Positions 33,587 through 42,441 of a stretch of DNA of 64,000 bases are shown in pieces. Source of the DNA: Spirochaetaceae bacterium (GTDB taxonomy: Bacteria; Spirochaetota; Spirochaetia; Treponematales; Breznakiellaceae). Under the pieces are notes generated by a model. The model was not told the DNA's origin, made no database searches, and saw only the letters and a program-made list of their open reading frames with translations. The position numbers and the translations under genes were made by a program. The stretch's first letter is position 1. Each line of letters starts with the position of its first letter. Where the stretch lies: NCBI GenBank assembly GCA_031278215.1, contig JAITKV010000039.1, positions 1 through 64,000 on the forward strand, read 5' to 3'.

Positions 33587-35740
33587 TTACGCCCTTCGCA
33601 GATCTTCTATTATTAGCTGGGGGGTTTCGGTTCCGTTAAACCAATTTCTGTTTACCCTGTAGACCACATCTACCACATCCCCCAGATCAAATTCAACCCG
33701 TACCTTGCCGGAGGCGTTCCAGTAAACTGCCGGCCACTTAAACTTTCCCGTGTCCAGGGTAAGCTTGGCATGCCGCAGTTCCTCTTTCCCCATAAGGGTA
33801 ATATCGGTAATTTTTAAACCCCGGGAAAGAAACAACAGGGGCTTGTTTTTTTCGCCGTAGGGTTCAAACCGATCCGCCAGGTTGATAAGAAAAATATCTT
33901 TTTTCCTCTGAACCTTGGAATCCCCGTTTACCATGGAAAGGTACGAAAGGGGTATCTCCGCGTCGATTACGCACCGTTCTTCTTCTTCCGGCTTAAGTTC
34001 CATGCGGCCGCTGATGATCTTAAGCCGTTGGAAAAACAGGTCCATGTTTTCTGTTTTTATACTGAACCCTGCGGCAAAATCATGGCCCCCGTGGTGGATA
34101 AAAAGATCGCCGCACTGTTCCCGCAAAAAGCTTAGGTTGTATTCCCGAACGGAACGGATCGATCCCTTGGCGGTGTCGCCGTTGATGGAAATTACCAAAG
34201 CAGGAACCTTAAACCGGGAAGCCATACGGCCCGCGATAAGTCCGGTAAGCCCCGGCAGTATTCCTTCGCCGGCAAAAACGGCAAGGTTTCCCGAATATGT
34301 TTCCAGGCTCTTGGCCGCCGCGGGTTCCGCCCGAAAGCACAGTTCTTCCACCATCCGCTTGCGCGTCTCGTTCATCGCGGTCATTTCGCCGGCCAGCCGT
34401 TCCCGGTCTTCGGTCTTTTCTTCCAGCAGCAGGGCCACCGCTTTTTCGCTTAGCCCCATGCGGCCCGCGGAATTTATTACCGGGGTAAAGCGCCAGGAAA
34501 TTTCCCCCGCGGTAAGCCGGCGGGGATCCAGTTCAAGTTTAGCCAGAAGTTCCGCCAGCCCCGGCCGGGGTTTCCGGCGCAGGGATTCCAGCCCCCCCCG
34601 GACGATAAGGCGGTTCTCGTCCTCCAGGGGCATAATGTCCGCGATGGTCCCCAGGGCCGCGAACTGAAGGTCAAGCCCTTCTTCTTCGTCAAAAAGGCCT
34701 TCTTTTTTTTGGACAAAGCTTATAAAAAGGTTCACCAGCACGTCCAGTTCGCCTATGCCCCGATCGCTGTATTTTCCAATTTGGGATATTTCCCGCAGCC
34801 GAAGCAGGCTCTTTCCGGCGGTCCGGGGTATGACCTTGCCGATTTCTTCGGCCATGTCCAGCATTTGTATTTCCACCCCGGTTCCAAAGGTCCGGCTTAA
34901 CAGCTTCCGCTGCACCGGCAGATCCCAGCACAGGATCTGCTGTCCCTGAAGAAATTCAGGAAGCCGGGTTTCCGTAATGCGGACCATGCCGGAAACCACC
35001 GTTTCGCTTAAGGTGTCGATCAGGGCCAGGTTACGGAGCTTCGCGGCTTCGATGATCATTGCATCGTTGGACGGCCGGGCATTAAGGAAACAAATCGACT
35101 GGCCGTACACGCCGCTTCGCAGGGCAAAACGGAGGGCCGAAACAAGCTTGCCGGCCACGGCGCAGCCCGAAAGGTGCGGAAAGGCATAGGGGCCGGGAAG
35201 CTTCGGGTTTACCAGAGCATCCGCCGAAGGAAGAAGTTCCGGCGGATTGTGATGGTCCGTAACCACCACCCCCACCCCAAGCTCCGCCGCCCGGGCAATT
35301 TCGGCGATATTGGAAATGCCGCAGTCCACGGTGATAATCAGGGTTCCGTAGGCTTGGGCGAATTCTTCCACCGCCGCCGCGGAAAGGCCGTAGGGTTCAT
35401 CCCCCATGGGAAGCCGCCAGGATACGTCAAATCCGTTTTGGCGCAAAAAATCCGTAACCAGCGCCGTGGCGGTAATGCCGTCCACGTCCCGGTCCCCAAA
35501 GACCAGAACCTTTTCCCCCTCTTCTTTCGCGGCCAGGATCCGTTCCACCGCGTCTTCCATGCCGGGCAGATCGTAGGGATTCCGCAAATACCGGGGATCG
35601 TCCTCCAGGTAGTACCTGATTTTTCCACCGGAATTAATTCCCCGGCGCAAAAGTATGGAGGCCGTTATCAAATCGCATCCGTATTTTTCGGAGAAGGCCT
35701 TAACCGAGTCGGGGGCAAGTTCCGGCTTATACCAAACCAT
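33587..35740 (-). CDS. recJ: Single-stranded-DNA exonuclease RecJ
   Basis: 5'-3' exonuclease in recombination and mismatch repair. DHH motifs: FGDRDVDGIT (Asp83, Asp85), TVDCGIS, TDHHNPP (162-164) and, in DHHA1, HHGGHDFAAGFS. The start is the ATG at 35740, which overlaps the deoA stop (TGATG); a longer frame to 35902 lies inside deoA and is rejected. About 717 residues, longer than E. coli RecJ (577): an extra insertion of ~120 residues sits between the DHH motifs and DHHA1 (around LCWDLPVQRKLLSRTFGTG). The C-terminal OB region is present. Confidence 0.92.
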   Translation of the reverse strand: MVWYKPELAPDSVKAFSEKYGCDLITASILLRRGINSGGKIRYYLEDDPRYLRNPYDLPGMEDAVERILAAKEEGEKVLVFGDRDVDGITATALVTDFLRQNGFDVSWRLPMGDEPYGLSAAAVEEFAQAYGTLIITVDCGISNIAEIARAAELGVGVVVTDHHNPPELLPSADALVNPKLPGPYAFPHLSGCAVAGKLVSALRFALRSGVYGQSICFLNARPSNDAMIIEAAKLRNLALIDTLSETVVSGMVRITETRLPEFLQGQQILCWDLPVQRKLLSRTFGTGVEIQMLDMAEEIGKVIPRTAGKSLLRLREISQIGKYSDRGIGELDVLVNLFISFVQKKEGLFDEEEGLDLQFAALGTIADIMPLEDENRLIVRGGLESLRRKPRPGLAELLAKLELDPRRLTAGEISWRFTPVINSAGRMGLSEKAVALLLEEKTEDRERLAGEMTAMNETRKRMVEELCFRAEPAAAKSLETYSGNLAVFAGEGILPGLTGLIAGRMASRFKVPALVISINGDTAKGSIRSVREYNLSFLREQCGDLFIHHGGHDFAAGFSIKTENMDLFFQRLKIISGRMELKPEEEERCVIDAEIPLSYLSMVNGDSKVQRKKDIFLINLADRFEPYGEKNKPLLFLSRGLKITDITLMGKEELRHAKLTLDTGKFKWPAVYWNASGKVRVEFDLGDVVDVVYRVNRNWFNGTETPQLIIEDLRRA

Positions 35741-37134
35741 CAGCGGACGCCCTTCGAAGCCGGGCCCGTCAATTCCGGGGATCCCCCGGATCGTACCTCT
35801 CCGCGGATCAAGGTCCGCGGGGCCGGCGGCGCCGGGCCGTACGCCACCGCCTCTTCCAGTTGGGGCAGGGCCGCGGCCAGACCCTCTTCGGCGGCGGACC
35901 ATACCGTCATTACCGGCGCCCCGGCCTTAACCGGGTCCCCCCGTTTTTTGTGAAACTGAATCCCCGCGGTGGGGCTAACCTGATCTTCGGTCCGGTTACG
36001 GCCCACCCCCAGGCTTACCGCGGCATGCCCCACCCGCCATGCGTCGATGCCTTGTATATACCGGGCGGCGCCGGCGGCTTCCGCCGGTTCCGGGGGGGCC
36101 CGGATCTCCCCGCAGACCGGGGAACGCCAGCGGCCCCGAAGTTCCAACAGCTTTGCCGGGTCCCCGCCCTGGCTTGCAACGTTCCGCAAAAAAAGGTCCC
36201 GGGGCTTTCCGCCGGCAATACAGTCCGCGCAGAGGGCCCGGCCTTCGGCGGCGGAAGCGGCCTTTCCCCCCAGCACCGCCATCCGGGCCCCCAGTTCCAG
36301 GCTTATTTCCATAAGATCCCCGGGGCCCGGCACTCCCGGGAGCCCCGCCCCCTCAAGACAGTCCAGGCTTTCTTCCACCTCCAGAAAATTCCCCACCATG
36401 TTTCCCAGGGGTTCGTCCATATTGGTAAGAAGGGCGATGATCTTTTTCCCCATGGCTTCTCCGGTGGTAACCAGGGAACGGGCAAGCTCCTCGGCCCGAT
36501 CCGCCTCTTTCATAAAGGCCCCGGCGCCGTATTTGACATCAAAGACCAGCCCTTCGGCCCCTTCGGCGGCCTTCTTGGACAGGATGCTGGCGGTAATAAG
36601 GGGGATCGATTCTACCGTGGAACAAACATCCCGCAGGGCATAGAGCAGCCGGTCCGCGGGAACCACCTCGCCGGTCTGCCCTGTCATGGCAAAGCCGTCT
36701 TTTGCAAGAATATCGCGAAACTCTTCGATAGACAGGGCGGTCCGGTAGCCGGGGATCGATTCAAGCTTGTCCAGGGTGCCCCCGGTATGGCCCAGGGCCC
36801 GGCCCGACATCATGGGGTCCCGAATTCCCAGGGCCGCGGCCAGGGGGGCCAGGATCAGGCTTGTTTTATCCCCCACCCCTCCGGTGGAATGTTTGTCGAT
36901 AAAGGGGCCGGGAATGGACGAAAGATCTATCACCCGGCCGGATCCCAGCATCGCAGCGGTTAAGGCCGCTGTTTCCGCCGCGTTCATACCCCGGAAGAAA
37001 ACCGCCATGGTCCAGGCGGCAACCTGGTAATCCTGAACGGTTCCGTCCAGATAGCCCCGGATAAGAAATTCGATTTCTTCCCGGCTTAATTCTTTTCCGT
37101 CCCGTTTGGCGGCGATAATATCAACTGCCCGCAT
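35740..37134 (-). CDS. deoA: Thymidine/pyrimidine-nucleoside phosphorylase
   Basis: Cleaves pyrimidine nucleosides with phosphate to free base and (deoxy)ribose-1-phosphate. N-terminal AAKRDGKELSREEIEFLIRGY, the phosphate loop KHSTGGVGDKTSL and the signature SGRALGHTGGTLDKLESIPG are present; the C-terminal domain has the PYNP pattern YIQGIDAWRVGHAAVSLG. The ATG at 37134 is preceded by AGGAAA; the TTG at 37164 overlaps recO and is less likely. About 464 residues. It sits between recO and recJ, which is unusual company for a salvage enzyme. Thymidine versus uridine preference cannot be read. Confidence 0.92.
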   Translation of the reverse strand: MRAVDIIAAKRDGKELSREEIEFLIRGYLDGTVQDYQVAAWTMAVFFRGMNAAETAALTAAMLGSGRVIDLSSIPGPFIDKHSTGGVGDKTSLILAPLAAALGIRDPMMSGRALGHTGGTLDKLESIPGYRTALSIEEFRDILAKDGFAMTGQTGEVVPADRLLYALRDVCSTVESIPLITASILSKKAAEGAEGLVFDVKYGAGAFMKEADRAEELARSLVTTGEAMGKKIIALLTNMDEPLGNMVGNFLEVEESLDCLEGAGLPGVPGPGDLMEISLELGARMAVLGGKAASAAEGRALCADCIAGGKPRDLFLRNVASQGGDPAKLLELRGRWRSPVCGEIRAPPEPAEAAGAARYIQGIDAWRVGHAAVSLGVGRNRTEDQVSPTAGIQFHKKRGDPVKAGAPVMTVWSAAEEGLAAALPQLEEAVAYGPAPPAPRTLIRGEVRSGGSPELTGPASKGVR

Positions 37135-37160
37135 GGCGTTTCCTGTTTTCCAAGCTATCC

Positions 37161-37898
37161 TCAAAACCCGCTTGGTTTTGGGAAAGCCTCTTCTGTTTCG
37201 AGATGAGTAATGAGGGTCCTAAGTTCACCCAGGGAGGCCGAATCCAGGCCATACCGGGCCAGTTCCGGAGGCTGCAGGTCTTGAACCGCCAGCAGCCAGC
37301 GCCGGGCCCCCGCCCCCAGGGCAAGGCCCCGTCCCCGGGACTCCCTGTGTACGCAGTCCGCGCAGAGAAAGCCCCCTCCGGGCACATACCATAATACCCC
37401 ATCGCCGGCGGGTTCACAAGCACAGGAGGCGCAGCGGCCCGGATCGCCCCGGTTCCCCAGCAGGGCCGCCCAGTTCCATAAAAAGTGAAAAAGGATCCGC
37501 TCGCAGCAGACTTCATCGGCCCCTTCCAGGGCGTCCAGGGCCCCGGCGCTTAGGGCCAGGACTTCGGCCCAGGGGCCGCCGCCGCCGTGGCTTCCCAGCA
37601 GGGAAGCGGCAATACGGGAAGCGGCGCTGCTCCGTTCATAAAGGTCCCGAAGCCCCGGCCGCCAGGACCGGACGTCAAAGTCGCTGACTTTACGAAAATC
37701 CTTGGCCGGATCCCGGTATATCCACAAGGTTCCGGAATTAAAGGGGGACACATGGGAACGAAGGGCGCTTTTTGGCCCCCCAAAGAGGGTGGCAGTGATA
37801 ATTCCTTCTTCGGCGCTTAAAAAGGCCGCTTCCCGGTTAGACTCGCCGGAAGGACGGACCCGCAACACCAGGGCGGAACAGGAAAAAGAGCGCTGCAT
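37161..37898 (-). CDS. recO: DNA repair protein RecO
   Basis: Helps RecR load RecA on SSB-coated DNA. N-terminal OB fold (SFSCSALVLRVRPSGESNREAAFLSAEEGIITATLFG, in parts), then a helical bundle and a zinc site CASCAC...CADC in the C-terminal half. About 245 residues from ATG 37898; a GTG at 37916 is the alternative. Its last codons are encoded in a hairpin-forming sequence, CAAAACC (37162-37168)/GGTTTTG (37174-37180). First gene of the recO-deoA-recJ-M23 run and divergent from argA. Confidence 0.88.
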   Translation of the reverse strand: MQRSFSCSALVLRVRPSGESNREAAFLSAEEGIITATLFGGPKSALRSHVSPFNSGTLWIYRDPAKDFRKVSDFDVRSWRPGLRDLYERSSAASRIAASLLGSHGGGGPWAEVLALSAGALDALEGADEVCCERILFHFLWNWAALLGNRGDPGRCASCACEPAGDGVLWYVPGGGFLCADCVHRESRGRGLALGAGARRWLLAVQDLQPPELARYGLDSASLGELRTLITHLETEEAFPKPSGF

Positions 37899-38013
37899 GG
37901 ATTTAAAGGGTATCACAAGAAAAAGAACCTAGGAAGACATCCTACAGGGCCGCTTCCCCGGTATGCCGCCGGGGAGCCTTGGGGCGGGAGCTTCATTTTT
38001 TTCCGTACTTGGA

Positions 38014-38026
38014 TATACTTGTTTTT
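38014..38026 (+). promoter_or_regulatory. -10 element of argA, predicted leaderless
   Basis: TATACT (38014-38019) ends 7 nt before the ATG at 38027. The -35 is weak (TTCATT at 37992-37997, 16 nt spacer). No ribosome site is present. Confidence 0.4.
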
Positions 38027-39538
38027 ATGAGACAATCCGCCGGTTCCCAGATGGATCTGGTCCGGGAAGCGCTGCACTACCAAAGCCGTTTTTCCGGTTC
38101 CACCATGGTATTTAAGATTAACTTTCCCGTTACCAGGGATCCGGCGTTTCCGTCGTTTATGAAGGATCTGGCCATTCTGGCCCAGACGGGTTTTAAGGTG
38201 GTCATTGTTCCGGGGGCAAAGGAATGGATTGACTCGGTGCTGGCCGAATACGGCATTACCAGTTCCTACATTACCCAGGAGCCTTCGGCCCTTCCGGCGG
38301 ATAGTCCTGCGGGCATGCCGGGGGAACTTTGGGGAGGTGGCGCCGCCACCCTAGGTGGTGCCGCTACCCTGGGTGGCGCCGCTACCCTGGGTGGCGCCGC
38401 CACCCTGAGTGGCGCCGCTACCCTAAGGCCGCCCCTGCGGATCACCGCCGCCCGGGCCATGCCCCTGGTAGAAATGGCGGCCTTTCATGTGGCCACCCGG
38501 TTTATGACGGGGCTTTCGGCAAACCGGACCGATTCCCTTATCGGGAACTTTGTCCGGGCCCGGGGGCTGGGGGTCCTGAACGGCATAGACATGGAAAACA
38601 CCGGCAGGGTGGAAACGATTCGTACCAAACCTATCAGAAAGATCCTGGACCTGGGGATGGTTCCCGTTATCCCGTGCATAGGCTGGGGTCCTTCGGGCAA
38701 ACCCTATAACGTACCGGGGGACGAAATAGCCCTGGCCGCCGCCGGAGCCCTGGGGGCGGTTAAACTTTTTATTGTAAGCCTGGGGCCGGGAATCCGGAAG
38801 GAAGCCAGGGCCGCCGCCGCGAAGGCCCTGGTTCTGCCGGAGGACGTGGAAACGGGGGAAAACGGCCGGATTATCCGGCTTACCCCCCAGGAAACGGAAC
38901 GGATCCTGGAATTGAACCGGAATCCTCCGGAGGCCGCGGCCCAGGCCGTATCATCCCTGGCCCTGGCCCTGGCGGCTTCCCGGGCCGGGGTAGAGCGGGT
39001 CCACATCATCGACGGCCGGGAAGAAGGGGCCGTTCTACGGGAACTGTTTTCGAACCTGGGCTCGGGAACCATGGTCTATGCCGATGAATACGAGGCCATT
39101 AGGCCCCTGCGGACCCAGGATATACCGGATATATTACGGCTCATGGAGCCCTTGATGCAGCAGGGTATGCTGATCCGCCGAAGTCCCGAGGATATATCCG
39201 AAAAAAAAGCCGATTATGTGGTTTTTGGCGTTGACAGCCGGGTCCACGCCTCGGGGGCCCTCCATATCTGGGGGGATCAGGGAGAAATTGCCGCGGTGGC
39301 CGTGGACAGGGCCTATGCCGACATGGGCCTGGGAAGCCGCATCGTTCGCTTTCTTATCAACCGGGCTGTAAAAAACCATATCCGCCGGGTCTTTGTCCTA
39401 ACCACCAAAACCCAGGATTGGTTTGAAGCCCTGGGATTTACCGAAACCGATACCGCCTCCCTTCCGGAGGAGCGGCGGAAATTGTACGACCCCCAGCGGA
39501 AAAGCAAGGTATTTGCCCTGGAACTGGGACCTGCCTAA
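38027..39538 (+). CDS. argA: Amino-acid N-acetyltransferase, ArgA type (N-acetylglutamate synthase)
   Basis: First step of arginine synthesis: acetyl-CoA + glutamate to N-acetylglutamate. Amino-acid-kinase domain (about 15-330) with MVFKINFPVT, VVIVPGAKEWID and IGWGPSGKPYNVPGDEIALAAAGAL; GNAT domain (about 360-500) with TMVYADEYEAIRPLRTQDIPDI and the acetyl-CoA loop DMGLGSRIVRFL. 503 residues, longer than E. coli ArgA (443), mainly because of a five-fold AATLGG repeat. In ArgA the kinase domain is the arginine-feedback module. The ATG at 38027 is chosen; the frame also opens 16 codons earlier. ArgR at 18.8 kb may control it. Confidence 0.87.
   Translation: MRQSAGSQMDLVREALHYQSRFSGSTMVFKINFPVTRDPAFPSFMKDLAILAQTGFKVVIVPGAKEWIDSVLAEYGITSSYITQEPSALPADSPAGMPGELWGGGAATLGGAATLGGAATLGGAATLSGAATLRPPLRITAARAMPLVEMAAFHVATRFMTGLSANRTDSLIGNFVRARGLGVLNGIDMENTGRVETIRTKPIRKILDLGMVPVIPCIGWGPSGKPYNVPGDEIALAAAGALGAVKLFIVSLGPGIRKEARAAAAKALVLPEDVETGENGRIIRLTPQETERILELNRNPPEAAAQAVSSLALALAASRAGVERVHIIDGREEGAVLRELFSNLGSGTMVYADEYEAIRPLRTQDIPDILRLMEPLMQQGMLIRRSPEDISEKKADYVVFGVDSRVHASGALHIWGDQGEIAAVAVDRAYADMGLGSRIVRFLINRAVKNHIRRVFVLTTKTQDWFEALGFTETDTASLPEERRKLYDPQRKSKVFALELGPA
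38334..38425. repeat. 18-bp tandem repeat inside argA
   Basis: Five near-identical 18-bp units around GGTGGCGCCGCTACCCTG encode GGAATL repeats between residues ~100 and 135 of the kinase domain. Sequence is homogenised, implying recent expansion. Confidence 0.85.
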
Positions 39539-39616
39539 ATTTAGTTTTTAGACGCAACCTATTCCGCAGAACGGCGGTCAAACATACCGGCCCCTAAAGC
39601 CGTAACAGGGCCTTAC

Positions 39617-39645
39617 TTGACACGGAAGGAAGGAAAAACTATGCT
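39617..39645 (+). promoter_or_regulatory. Promoter of the fatty-acid operon
   Basis: A perfect TTGACA (39617-39622), exactly 17 nt, TATGCT (39640-39645). Start near 39652 leaves ~35 nt of leader. Confidence 0.6.
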
Positions 39646-39652
39646 TCTAATT

Positions 39653-39677
39653 ATGACAAATTTTAAAAAAATGTCAT
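39653..39677. promoter_or_regulatory. Inverted repeat at the start of the fab operon leader
   Basis: ATGACA (39653-39658) and TGTCAT (39672-39677) are inverted with 13 nt between, right at the predicted +1. A repressor site is possible; it does not match FapR. Confidence 0.35.
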
Positions 39678-39686
39678 GGAAAGCCT

Positions 39687-40739
39687 ATGGCCGTTGAAAT
39701 CGCCGGAACCGGCAGAGCCATCCCGCCCAGGCGGGTAAGCAACCAGGAACTGGCGGAGCAAATTGACACCAGCGACCAGTGGATCCGTTCCCACACCGGC
39801 ATTGGGGCCCGGCATATAGCCCCGCCCCATGTAGCCGCAAGCGATTTGGCCCTTGAAGCGGCCTGGGAAAGCTTGAAATACGCGGTGGAACAGGCCGAAG
39901 TGGAAGAGCCGGGACCCGAAGAACTGGCCCGCACCTTGGACCTTATCGTGATAGGGTCCACAACTCAGGATTACTGCGGCTGCCCCTCCACGGCCTGTAT
40001 TGTTCAGTCCCGGCTTGGGGCGCAAAAGGCCGCGGCCATGGATATAACCGCGGCCTGCAGCAGTTTTATCTACTGCCTGGAAACAGCCGCGGCCCTGCTC
40101 CTGGCGGACCGGGGACGCAAGCGGGCCCTGGTAATCGGCGCCGAGATCCTTTCCAGGGTTGCGGACTGGAACGACCGGGGAACCTGCGTGCTCTTCGGCG
40201 ACGGCGCCGGGGCGGTGCTTCTTGAAAAGCGGGAAAGGCCCGAGGAAGATTCCGGCGGGGCCGGGCCGGGCAGATCCAGGGGCCTGCTTCGGACCATCCT
40301 CGGCGCCGACGGATCGGGCTGGGAACACCTTATCATCCGCCGCGGAGGCTCCCGGGAACCCTGGAAACCCGGTGAAACCGTGGATATTCCCCCCCATGTA
40401 GAAATGAACGGCCATGCCGTGTATAACTTTGCCGTGAAGGTTATCACCGAAACCATCGCTCGGCTTATGGACGAAGAATCCTTGGCCATCCGCGACATCG
40501 CCCGGATCGTTCCCCACCAGGCGAACGCGCGGATAATCCAGGCCGCGGGAAAACGGCTTAAAATACCGGAGGAAAAATTTTATCTGAACATGGAAGAATA
40601 CGCCAATACATCCGCCGCGTCGATTCCCATTGCCCTGGACGAGCTTAACCGCTCGGGACAAATCCAAAAGGGGGATCTGGTTATGACCGTGGGTTTTGGC
40701 GGCGGGCTTACCTATGGAGGAAATTTGATCCGATGGTAA
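39687..40739 (+). CDS. fabH: 3-oxoacyl-ACP synthase III
   Basis: Starts each fatty acid by condensing acetyl-CoA with malonyl-ACP. The triad is Cys124 (DITAACSSF), His277 (VPHQANARI) and Asn307 (YANTSAASIP). 350 residues versus the usual ~320; the extra length includes a Glu/Gly-rich loop (ERPEEDSGGAGPGRSRG). Purine-rich GGAAAG lies 3 nt before the ATG. First gene of the fab/acc run, overlapping fabD by 7 nt. Confidence 0.94.
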   Translation: MAVEIAGTGRAIPPRRVSNQELAEQIDTSDQWIRSHTGIGARHIAPPHVAASDLALEAAWESLKYAVEQAEVEEPGPEELARTLDLIVIGSTTQDYCGCPSTACIVQSRLGAQKAAAMDITAACSSFIYCLETAAALLLADRGRKRALVIGAEILSRVADWNDRGTCVLFGDGAGAVLLEKRERPEEDSGGAGPGRSRGLLRTILGADGSGWEHLIIRRGGSREPWKPGETVDIPPHVEMNGHAVYNFAVKVITETIARLMDEESLAIRDIARIVPHQANARIIQAAGKRLKIPEEKFYLNMEEYANTSAASIPIALDELNRSGQIQKGDLVMTVGFGGGLTYGGNLIRW

Positions 40740-41701
40740 AAAACATTTGTTTTTTATTTCCCGGCCAGGGGGCCCAGTACCCCGGCATGGGGCTGGACCT
40801 GCTTAGTTCCTCCCCGGCGGCAAAAGAGGTTTTTGACGCCGCCTCGGCAATTTTGGGGACGGACATGATCCGCCTTATCGGCGCTTCGGACGGGGAAACC
40901 CTTAAACAAACCGGTATTTCCCAGCCCGCCATAAGCGCCGCATCCCTGGCCGCCGCGGCCTTTCTTAAGGAACGGGGCATACGCCCCGGACTTTGCGCCG
41001 GGTTTAGCCTGGGGGAATACCCCGCCCTGGCCTGCGCCGGGGTAATCGGCCCGGAAGACTGCTTCCGGCTTACCAAAGAACGGGGCCGGGCCATGCAGGC
41101 CGCGGTGGACCGGATGACGGAAGAGGCCCCGGAGGCGCCCCCCGGAATGGCCGCGGTCCTGGGGCTTCCGCCCGGGGAGATTCGGGCCCGCATCGAGGAA
41201 TGGAAAAAAGCGGGCTTCCCCGCCGGGGATCTTTACGCCGCCAATATCAATTCGGCCAAACAAACCGTGGTATCGGGAAGCGCCGCGGCCCTGGCGGAAG
41301 CGGAGGCGCGGTTTAAGGAAGCCGGGGCCCGGCGCGTTGTCCGCCTTCAGGTGGCGGGGCCCTTCCACTCGGCTTTGATGGAGGGGGCCGCCCGGGCCTT
41401 TGCCCCGGCGCTGGAGCAAACGGTTTTTAAGGATCCGGGGATCCCCTTTTTTTCCAACGTAACCGGGGGGCCGGTGCAAACCGGAAAGGAACTTAAAGAA
41501 CTGGCCCTGCGCCATATCACCCAGGGGGTTCTATGGACCGAAGAAGAGGCCGCCATCGCGGCCCTAAAGCCCGGCGCGGTGCTGGAAACCGGGCCGGGCC
41601 GGGTCCTCCAGGGCCTGTGGCGCGAAACGGGAACGGACATCCCCGTCTACGGAGCGGGGACCCTGGAAGAAATTCTTAGCTGCATAAAGGAGCTGTCGTG
41701 A
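40733..41701 (+). CDS. fabD: Malonyl-CoA:ACP transacylase
   Basis: Loads malonyl onto ACP. FPGQGAQYPGMG at the N-terminus, nucleophile Ser92 and catalytic His212 (GPFHSALM). The nucleophile elbow reads AGFSLGEYPAL where nearly all homologues have GHSLGEY, so the residue before the Ser is Phe instead of His. 322 residues. Overlaps both neighbours (fabH by 7 nt, fabG by 4 nt). Confidence 0.93.
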   Translation: MVKNICFLFPGQGAQYPGMGLDLLSSSPAAKEVFDAASAILGTDMIRLIGASDGETLKQTGISQPAISAASLAAAAFLKERGIRPGLCAGFSLGEYPALACAGVIGPEDCFRLTKERGRAMQAAVDRMTEEAPEAPPGMAAVLGLPPGEIRARIEEWKKAGFPAGDLYAANINSAKQTVVSGSAAALAEAEARFKEAGARRVVRLQVAGPFHSALMEGAARAFAPALEQTVFKDPGIPFFSNVTGGPVQTGKELKELALRHITQGVLWTEEEAAIAALKPGAVLETGPGRVLQGLWRETGTDIPVYGAGTLEEILSCIKELS

Positions 41702-42432
41702 AACTACACAATAAAAAGGCCCTGGTAACCGGCGCATCCCGGGGAATCGGAAGGGCCATTGCCGGCCTTTTTCTGGCCGAAGGGGCCGCGGTTTGGGGAT
41801 TGGGGACCAGGGCGCCGGAAGATCTTCCCGGGCGGATAGAAGCGTCGGAGGGGAAACTCCACTGGATCTCCGCGGATCTGTCCAAGGTGGAAGCGGTGGA
41901 GGAAGTAGCCGCCCGGGCCCTGACGGACGCGGGGGGTTTTGATATTCTGGTAAATAACGCGGGGATCGCCAGGGATAATCTGGCCTTTCGCATGAGCCTG
42001 GAAGATTTTCGCCGGGTTCTGGACGTAAACCTAAGCGCGGCCTTTATCATCGCCCGGACCCTGGGAAGGGACATGATCCGGAACAGGAAGGGATCGATCA
42101 TCAACATGTCCAGCGTGGTGGGAATCCACGGCAACGGGGGCCAGGCAAATTATGCGGCCAGCAAGGCGGGGCTTATCGGCCTTACCAAAAGTCTTGCCCG
42201 GGAAACCGCCTCCCGGAATGTCCGGGTCAACGCCATTGCGCCGGGTTTTATTGAAACGGACATGACCGGCGCCCTGGGGGACGAACTAAAGGAAAAGATG
42301 ATAGACCAGATCCCCCTAAAGCGCATGGGCAAGCCGGAAGACATAGCCGCGGCGGCGCTGTTTCTTGCATCGGAGGATTCGGCCTATATTACCGGACAGG
42401 TCTTTGCCGTGGACGGCGGCATGTTTATATAA
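41698..42432 (+). CDS. fabG: 3-oxoacyl-ACP reductase
   Basis: NADPH-dependent short-chain reductase of the elongation cycle. TGASRGIG cofactor loop, NNAG, and the catalytic Ser139, Tyr152 and Lys156 (NMSSVVG; YAASK). 244 residues. The GTG start at 41698 overlaps the fabD stop, indicating translational coupling. C-terminal DGGMFI is typical. Confidence 0.94.
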   Translation: MKLHNKKALVTGASRGIGRAIAGLFLAEGAAVWGLGTRAPEDLPGRIEASEGKLHWISADLSKVEAVEEVAARALTDAGGFDILVNNAGIARDNLAFRMSLEDFRRVLDVNLSAAFIIARTLGRDMIRNRKGSIINMSSVVGIHGNGGQANYAASKAGLIGLTKSLARETASRNVRVNAIAPGFIETDMTGALGDELKEKMIDQIPLKRMGKPEDIAAAALFLASEDSAYITGQVFAVDGGMFI

Positions 42433-42441
42433 GGAGAGATC

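Noticed and set aside
35741-35902. Upstream extension of the recJ frame
   Set aside because: It is rich in Arg/Gly/Pro, lies entirely inside deoA, and the ATG at 35740 overlaps the deoA stop as expected for coupled genes.
39663-40667. Minus-strand frame opposite fabH
   Set aside because: Antisense shadow with no domain; fabH has an intact catalytic triad.
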